Part shown: positions 4,735 to 9,372 of the stretch, in pieces
How the letters are laid out: the number at the start of each line of letters is the position of its first letter
How positions within the stretch are numbered: the stretch's first letter is position 1
Assembly (NCBI GenBank): GCA_025056835.1
Contig: JANWVS010000042.1
Coordinates: 1 to 9,372, forward strand
From: Gemmataceae bacterium
Lineage (GTDB): Bacteria > Planctomycetota > Planctomycetia > Gemmatales > Gemmataceae
Length of the DNA stretch: 9,372 bases
Direction: 5' to 3'
Position numbers and translations under genes: made by a program
The notes under the pieces: generated by a model
The model's input: only the letters and a program-made list of their open reading frames with translations
The model's database searches: none
Told to the model about the DNA's origin: nothing

Positions 4735-7725
4735 TTACTTGTAGTTGAGCGGTTGGCTGCTGCGCAAGTAGGCAAAGAGGTCGCGAACGTCCTGGTCGCT
4801 GAGTCCCTGGAGCAGCCCCTCGGGCATCAACGAGGTGCCGGCGATGCGCTGGCTCTCGATTTCATCTTTGGGCACGACGACGCGCTGGCCGTCGGCCGTC
4901 CGCACCACGACGACGCGCGGGTCTTTTTCCACGATGATGCCGTGAAGCGTGCGGCCGCTTTCGGTGACAATGACGTGCGTCTCGAAGCCTTCGCGGATTT
5001 CGGCGTTGGGGTTGACGATGTGCAGCATCAGGTTGGCGGCGTCGTCGCGCTGGTAGGAGGTGAGGTCCGGTCCGACGGCGCCCCCTTGGGCGTGCAGGGT
5101 GTGGCAGGCGGCACATTTGGCGGTGAAAAGTTTTTTCCCGGGGAGCGGATCACCGCGGCCGGTGCCGACGATCTGAAGCAGGCGGTTGATCTCGGCCTGC
5201 ATCTCCTGCGTGGTGGCTCCCTGGACGTCGCCCCACAGTTGACGGACGAGCCGGTTGATGGCGTCGTCGTTGAGCAGCAGCAGTTGCCGCACGGTCGACC
5301 GCGGGATCGCCTTGCTCGGAATCAAGCCCTGGGCCACGGCGGCGAGCCATTGTCGGCTCCATTCGCGGCGGCTCAGCAGCAGCGTCTCCGCACTGTCGCG
5401 CAGTTCGTCTGGCAACGTCGCATAGCGCTTCACCACTTCGGCGCCGATCCGTTCCTCTGCGTAACCTTGTAACGCGGTCAGGACCGAGCGCGTGACCGCC
5501 TCGTTTTCCTTGCGGTCGAGCAACGCCAACAGCACGGGCACGCAGCGCGGCTGGCGGATTTCGCCCAGCACTTCGATCAATTCCAATCGCTGCTCGAGCG
5601 GGGCCTTGGGGTCTTGCACCACGGCCAGGGCCTGATCAATCGCCTCGGTTTTGCCCAGCCGGACGCCGAAGGCCAACGAACCGCCGCCGAGCTTGACGAT
5701 TTCCCGCACGAGGTCGGCCGGCAGCCCCGCGCTGGAGCGGCCTTTGAAGGCTTCCTCGAAGCCTTTGAGAAGGATCCGTCCGTGCCGCGGTTCGGGAGCC
5801 AGACGGAACAACTCGGTGCAGGCGGCGAGGTCCTTTTGCGTGCCGGCCAGGGCGAAACGCTTCATCAGGCGGGCGAGGATCGTCCCTTCGGCCAGTTTCG
5901 TCCGCCACAGGGTCGAATCGCGCCACAGTTCGAGCACGGCCTCACGGTCTCGGCCGCAATTGGCCTCGATGGCCCACCAGAGCAACAGCGGCACGTGAAT
6001 GTCGGCCGCGTCGTCGTCGTGCTGCAACAAGCCGCGAACGATCGGCAGGCCCTGGGCCGCCGGCAGACGCCGCGCCGACGCCGCCAATTGGCTCCGCACG
6101 AAAACGCTGCTCTCGCGGACCGCCAGGTCGCGCAACATGCCGGCCAGCAGGGGCGACACCTGCCGTTCGTCGCCCAGCAGGCGCACGGTCCAAGCCCGCA
6201 CCGCCGCTTCGGGATGAACCAGCCCCAACATGGCAACGTCGCCGCTGAAGCCGCCGCACAGGTTGAGCGCCCACAAACACTCGAGAGCGAACGGTCCTTT
6301 GCCGTCGAGCAGCAGTTGGCGGAGCTTCGGAATGATCGTCGGATCGCGGCGGTCGCCCAGCAGACGCAGGGCCGTCTGCCGTGCCCAGCGGTTGTCGCTC
6401 TTGAGCACCTCGATCAGCTCCGTCGCCGACAGGGCGCCGAGGTCGGGCGGCTTGCGAAACCGGGCATCCCGGGCCGCGATCCGGTAGACGCGTCCCGTGT
6501 TGGGGTCGATCAGGCCTTCGTAGTGGCGCAAATGGGCGATGTGCTGCTCGTAGAAATCCGCGATGTAGAGCGAGCCGTCTGGCCCCGGCTTGATGTCGAC
6601 GGGACGGAACCAGGCATCGCTGGTTGTCAGGATCGGCTCCAGGTCTCTGGTCTGGACCGACGACCGATCCGGCAGGACCTCGCTCATCATGACATGGCCC
6701 TGGAGCGGGCACACGGCGAAGAGCTTGCCGCGATATCGGGCCGGTAGACCGTCGGCCTCGTTGATGACGAAGGTGTGGCTGAAGCGTTGCGCTTTGTTGT
6801 GAGCCATCGCCTCGAAGAAGCCGAAGGCAAAGGGATTGGCCAGGACGCCGTGCTTGTCGAACCCTTTGCGATAATAGCCCCCTTGGACGTAGTGAAAGCC
6901 GCGGGTGTCGCCGCCGTTGTGGCCGGAAAAGATGCGGCCTAGGGAATCGATTTCGACGCCGAAGGCATTGCCGCCCCCCTCGGCGAAGACCTCGAAGATT
7001 TTCTTCTCCGGGTGGTAGCGCCAGACGTGTTGGCCGATCATTTGAATCGGCGCTTCCTTGACGCCGGGGCGGGTGATGTTGGCGCTGACCGTACTGCCGT
7101 GCGTACCGTAGAGCCAGCCGTCGACGCCCCAGCAGAGGCTGTTGGCCGTCGAATGGCAGTCTTCGATACCGAAGCCTTGGAGCAGGACCAGCGGCGGACC
7201 GGTGGGCTGATCGGCGTTCCCCTTCGTCGGATAGAAGAGCAGGTACGGCGGGTTGAGGACAAAGACGCCGCCGCGGCCGCGAGCGCACGCGGTGGCGATG
7301 TTCAGACCGGCGACGAAGACACGGTGCGTGTCGAAGACGCCGTCGCCGTCGCTATCTTCGTGGATGGTAATGCGGTCCTTGCCCGGAACATGGTGGGGCG
7401 GCGGCGGCGGCATCCGGTCGTACACCACGCGCCAGTACTTGTCGCGGCTGAGGATCTTCAGCCCCGCCGGATACGGATACTGCTCATAATTGACCACCCA
7501 CAGGCGGCCCTTCTCATCGAAGCTCAACGACACCGGCTGCTTGACGAGCGGCTCGGCCAGCACCTGATCGACGCGCAGGTCGGCCGGTGTCACGAAGGTC
7601 GCAGCCGCCTCGGCCGGGGACAGCGGCCCTCGCCGCTCGCTTACCTTTTTCTCTTGCTCTTGCGCGGCCGGCCCTGCTGCCAACGACAACGATCCGACGA
7701 CGACCAACAACCAATGCGCCTGCAT
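4735..7725 (-). CDS. Secreted PVC-type protein: dehydrogenase-like propeller, HEAT-like region, C-terminal CxxCH haem domain
   Basis: This 996-residue protein has a signal peptide (about 1-21: MQAHWLLVVVGSLSLAAGPA), so it should act outside the cytoplasmic membrane. Residues 45-418 match the planctomycete/verrucomicrobial 'putative membrane-bound dehydrogenase' N-terminal family (TIGR02604 type), with LSFDEKGRLWVVNYEQYPYP (67-86), a calcium-loop-like DSDGDGVFD (124-132), GVDGWLYGTHG (200-210), SGHNGGDTRG (267-276) and FRPVDIKPGPDGSLYIADFY (373-392). Residues 430 to about 830 are helical, HEAT-like repeats (for example WARQTALRLLGDRRD). The C-terminus is the CxxCH domain of TIGR02603 type: CAACH at 871-875 for covalent haem c and SLMPEGLL with M967 as likely distal ligand. 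These proteins are abundant in Planctomycetes; a redox or sugar-oxidising role is inferred and the substrate is unknown. GGAG (7738-7735) lies 9 bases before the ATG and supports the start. The gene converges on pxpB. Confidence 0.94.
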   Translation of the reverse strand: MQAHWLLVVVGSLSLAAGPAAQEQEKKVSERRGPLSPAEAAATFVTPADLRVDQVLAEPLVKQPVSLSFDEKGRLWVVNYEQYPYPAGLKILSRDKYWRVVYDRMPPPPPHHVPGKDRITIHEDSDGDGVFDTHRVFVAGLNIATACARGRGGVFVLNPPYLLFYPTKGNADQPTGPPLVLLQGFGIEDCHSTANSLCWGVDGWLYGTHGSTVSANITRPGVKEAPIQMIGQHVWRYHPEKKIFEVFAEGGGNAFGVEIDSLGRIFSGHNGGDTRGFHYVQGGYYRKGFDKHGVLANPFAFGFFEAMAHNKAQRFSHTFVINEADGLPARYRGKLFAVCPLQGHVMMSEVLPDRSSVQTRDLEPILTTSDAWFRPVDIKPGPDGSLYIADFYEQHIAHLRHYEGLIDPNTGRVYRIAARDARFRKPPDLGALSATELIEVLKSDNRWARQTALRLLGDRRDPTIIPKLRQLLLDGKGPFALECLWALNLCGGFSGDVAMLGLVHPEAAVRAWTVRLLGDERQVSPLLAGMLRDLAVRESSVFVRSQLAASARRLPAAQGLPIVRGLLQHDDDAADIHVPLLLWWAIEANCGRDREAVLELWRDSTLWRTKLAEGTILARLMKRFALAGTQKDLAACTELFRLAPEPRHGRILLKGFEEAFKGRSSAGLPADLVREIVKLGGGSLAFGVRLGKTEAIDQALAVVQDPKAPLEQRLELIEVLGEIRQPRCVPVLLALLDRKENEAVTRSVLTALQGYAEERIGAEVVKRYATLPDELRDSAETLLLSRREWSRQWLAAVAQGLIPSKAIPRSTVRQLLLLNDDAINRLVRQLWGDVQGATTQEMQAEINRLLQIVGTGRGDPLPGKKLFTAKCAACHTLHAQGGAVGPDLTSYQRDDAANLMLHIVNPNAEIREGFETHVIVTESGRTLHGIIVEKDPRVVVVRTADGQRVVVPKDEIESQRIAGTSLMPEGLLQGLSDQDVRDLFAYLRSSQPLNYK

Positions 7726-7985
7726 GGAAACGTGCTCCGAAATCGGCGGGATTTACTCATCATATAACCGATCCGGCAGACCGCGGGGATTTCCCTCAGA
7801 CGATCCCAACCGACGCTCAAGGCCGACGCGCAACGCCGTGCGGCGCCGAGCCGGCCGAGCGCGCACCGATCGCGAGGTGGCGGCGTCTTGCCCGCGCCGG
7901 CGCGGCCGCGCGCCGTTGGCGTGCGCAGCGGCTCATGCGGGCCTGCTTATGCTAAAATGGCGGCGAGCGCTGTCGCGACCATAGT
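7726..7985. other. Divergent intergenic region with overlapping GC palindromes
   Basis: These 260 bases separate two divergent genes and hold no supported gene. On the left, TATATGATGAG on the minus strand near 7765 is a loose -10 candidate for the haem-domain gene. In the middle two perfect palindromes overlap, CCGCGCCGGCGCGG (7892-7905) and GCGCGGCCGCGC (7900-7911), in a stretch that is nearly all G and C. On the right is the methyltransferase promoter candidate. Confidence 0.4.
7950..7958 (+). promoter_or_regulatory. Extended -10 promoter candidate for the methyltransferase
   Basis: TGCTAAAAT combines the TGn extension with TAAAAT, a 5 of 6 match to TATAAT, in otherwise very GC-rich DNA. 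No -35 match is seen at the usual distance, which extended -10 promoters tolerate. Transcription would start near 7965, leaving about 20 bases before the first GTG start. Confidence 0.45.
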
Positions 7986-9056
7986 GTGAACGACCCCCAA
8001 GGAACGGCCCCGGTGAAAGCAGTCTCCCGCACGCCGCCGAGCTACTTGCAAGTCGATGCCTTCCTGACCGGCTTCGTGGCGGCCTGCGCCCTGGGGACGG
8101 CGCTTCGCACTGGCGTCATCGACACGCTGCTGCGACTGCAACCCGTGGCACGCAAGAGCCTGGCCGATCACCTCGGCGGAGAACAAGACGGCCTGGACTT
8201 GCTCCTCGATCTGCTTGCCGCCAACAGCGTAGTGCAAGAGACGCCGGCCGGCGTCGAACTGACGCCATCGTTTCAATCGGTCCTGCCCTATCGTGATCTA
8301 CTCGAAGCGAAGATCGACTTCGCGACGCTGGCGGCGCCCGACATCCTGGAACATTTTCCCGCCCTGATCAACGACCCGGCGGGATTCCAGCGCGCGTCGC
8401 GCATCTTCCGTCTCTTCAACTATCAGCATTGCTTTGACCCGACGCCGGAGAATCTTCGCCGTACCCGTGCGTGGATGCGCTTCACAACCGTCCTGACGCG
8501 CTACGAGGCGCAAGCGTGTCTGGCCGTCCATTCTTTCGACCGCTATGGACGTCTGCTCGACATCGGCGGCAACAGCGGCGAATTCGCCTTGCAGCTGTGC
8601 CGAGCGTGTCCGCGGCTCGAAGCCGTGGTATTCGATTTGCCGCTGGTCTGCGCGGTCGGCCGCGAGCATGTCGCGCCGGCGCCGGAAGCCGGGCGAATCC
8701 GCTTCGTGGCCGGCAGCGCCTTGACCGACCCGCTGCCGGGTGATTTCGACCTGGTCACGTTCAAGTCCATGCTTCACGACTGGCCCGAGGCCGAGGCGAA
8801 ACGCTTGCTCACCCGCGCCAGCCAGGCCCTGACGCCGGGCGGAACGATTCTGATTTACGAACGCGGACCGTTCCGGGTTCCCACCGCCGGCGTCCCCTTT
8901 TCGCTGCTGCCGATGTTGCTGTTCTTTCGGTCCTTTCGCCCGCCGTCGTTCTATGAGGAACATCTCCGCAACATCGGCTTCCCTGTGGTCGAGACCCAAT
9001 GGCTGAACTTGGAGTTGCCGTTTTTCTTGGTGACGGCGAAGCTGGGTGGTTGGTGA
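7986..9056 (+). CDS. SAM-dependent O-methyltransferase, family 2 (plant/hydroxyneurosporene type)
   Basis: The 356-residue protein transfers a methyl group from S-adenosylmethionine to a small-molecule acceptor, probably a hydroxyl. Residues 20-100 form the helical winged-helix/dimerisation part typical of this family (VDAFLTGFVAACALGTALRT and LADHLGGEQDGLDLLLDLL). The Rossmann domain has motif I RLLDIGGNSGEF (189-200), VVFDLP with D217 as likely ribose ligand, and FDLVTFKSMLHDWPEAEAKR (254-273). H264 of LHDW sits where family O-methyltransferases have the catalytic base. LTPGGTILIYE (282-292) and a hydrophobic PFSLLPMLLFF (304-314) follow. Two starts are possible: GTG at 7986, close behind an extended -10 but without a Shine-Dalgarno, and GTG at 8013 (codon 10), 9 bases after AAGGA. 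The shorter 347-residue form may be the real product. No biosynthetic neighbours are visible, so the acceptor (quinone, carotenoid or other metabolite) cannot be named. Confidence 0.9.
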   Translation: MNDPQGTAPVKAVSRTPPSYLQVDAFLTGFVAACALGTALRTGVIDTLLRLQPVARKSLADHLGGEQDGLDLLLDLLAANSVVQETPAGVELTPSFQSVLPYRDLLEAKIDFATLAAPDILEHFPALINDPAGFQRASRIFRLFNYQHCFDPTPENLRRTRAWMRFTTVLTRYEAQACLAVHSFDRYGRLLDIGGNSGEFALQLCRACPRLEAVVFDLPLVCAVGREHVAPAPEAGRIRFVAGSALTDPLPGDFDLVTFKSMLHDWPEAEAKRLLTRASQALTPGGTILIYERGPFRVPTAGVPFSLLPMLLFFRSFRPPSFYEEHLRNIGFPVVETQWLNLELPFFLVTAKLGGW

Positions 9057-9307
9057 GACGGTCCGCGGCGACGTGGCACGCAGCATCGGCGCCGGCAGCC
9101 ACCAGACCGGCAACTTCTCTCGTCGCTTGGCGTGCGACGCCGCCGATGCCGCCCGTCGTTCCGCGGCCGGTCGTGCGCCACCGGCGCGGCCGGCCCGCAC
9201 GGCGCGATGGTGCACGGCTCGGTTCATCGGCCAAGGCTGTTCGATTGCGGCGCAAGTGTTGTTTTTCGAACGAGCCGAATCGGTTTCCGACCGCCGCGAA
9301 AGGACTT
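9057..9307. other. Non-coding or unassigned stretch after the methyltransferase
   Basis: About 250 GC-rich bases with no convincing gene, terminator or RNA. Open frames across it on either strand show no recognisable protein and are expected at this GC content. Its right end is less GC-rich around 9255-9285 and carries one arm of an inverted repeat. Confidence 0.4.
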
Positions 9308-9326
9308 ATGACACCATCGAACAGCC
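9235..9326. repeat. 11-base inverted repeat flanking a possible gene start
   Basis: GGCTGTTCGAT (9235-9245) and ATCGAACAGCC (9316-9326) are perfect reverse complements separated by 70 bases. The right arm lies just inside the possible coding start at 9308. An operator pair or a long-range stem is possible. Confidence 0.4.
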
Positions 9327-9372
9327 GTGCATCAGCGGCGACTGTGGTTGGGCTGGGCTTGTGCCCCGGCCG
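9308..9372 (+). CDS. Possible 5' end of an unidentified gene, continues outside window
   Basis: An ATG at 9308 is preceded by AAAGGA only 3 bases away, a close but usable ribosome binding site. It opens a frame reading MTPSNSRASAATVVGLGLCP to the window edge, 21 full codons. The short polar start followed by a hydrophobic run could be the beginning of a signal peptide or a nucleotide-binding loop, but too little is visible to say. The same frame is also open upstream (TTG at 9245 is another start), so even the start is uncertain. Confidence 0.35.
   Translation, partial: MTPSNSRASAATVVGLGLCPG

Noticed and set aside
5614..6747. A 377-codon plus-strand open frame antisense to the haem-domain gene
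   Set aside because: It is a shadow of a confidently identified gene; repetitive Q/R/H/D composition and no domain signature.
7396..7415. GGCGGCGGCGGC tract as a possible simple repeat
   Set aside because: It encodes the PPPPPHH stretch of the haem-domain protein and is explained by coding.
7957..7989. Ten-codon upstream frame (MAASAVATIV) whose TGA overlaps the methyltransferase GTG, looking like a coupled leader peptide
   Set aside because: Its ATG lies inside the likely -10 element, so it would not be in the transcript from that promoter.
8298..9227. A 309-codon minus-strand open frame antisense to the methyltransferase
   Set aside because: No recognisable motif, arginine-rich shadow composition, and it overlaps a clear methyltransferase for most of its length.

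Overview
The window looks like chromosomal DNA from a planctomycete, most likely of the Pirellula type. The evidence is its high GC content, sparse operons with large divergent intergenic gaps, and above all a 996-residue secreted protein. That protein joins a beta-propeller-like 'membrane-bound dehydrogenase' domain, a HEAT-like region and a C-terminal CxxCH haem domain, an architecture typical of Planctomycetes and Verrucomicrobia. The taxonomic call is inference from gene content; there is no rRNA in the window.

Left part (1-3844, all minus strand): read in the direction of transcription, the order is cysteine desulfurase (nifS/iscS type), dnaA, dnaN. dnaN runs off the left edge. The gaps are 162 and 301 bases, so these are neighbours rather than a tight operon. 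The DnaA is unusual: it starts directly at the AAA+ domain and has no domain I or II. The dnaA-dnaN gap holds one good DnaA-box match, and another lies inside dnaA.

Middle (3845-7725): a 182-base divergent gap separates the desulfurase from pxpB, a plus-strand 5-oxoprolinase subunit B (KipI family) gene with no pxpC or pxpA beside it. pxpB converges on the large haem-domain gene, which lies on the minus strand. The 36 bases between them, together with the pxpB stop codon, form a GC-rich stem-loop.

Right part (7726-9372): a 260-base divergent gap with an extended -10 promoter candidate leads into a plus-strand SAM-dependent O-methyltransferase of the family 2 type. About 250 bases with no convincing gene follow, and then the possible start of another plus-strand gene that leaves the window.

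Functionally, only dnaA and dnaN (replication initiation and clamp) form an obvious working pair. The other genes look like independent transcription units: Fe-S/thiolation sulfur supply, 5-oxoproline recycling, a secreted cytochrome-like protein and a small-molecule methyltransferase. I found no rRNA, tRNA, CRISPR array, phage or insertion sequence. The clearest points for a second look are the domain I-less DnaA, the dnaN frame that stays open past the normal clamp end, and the lone pxpB.
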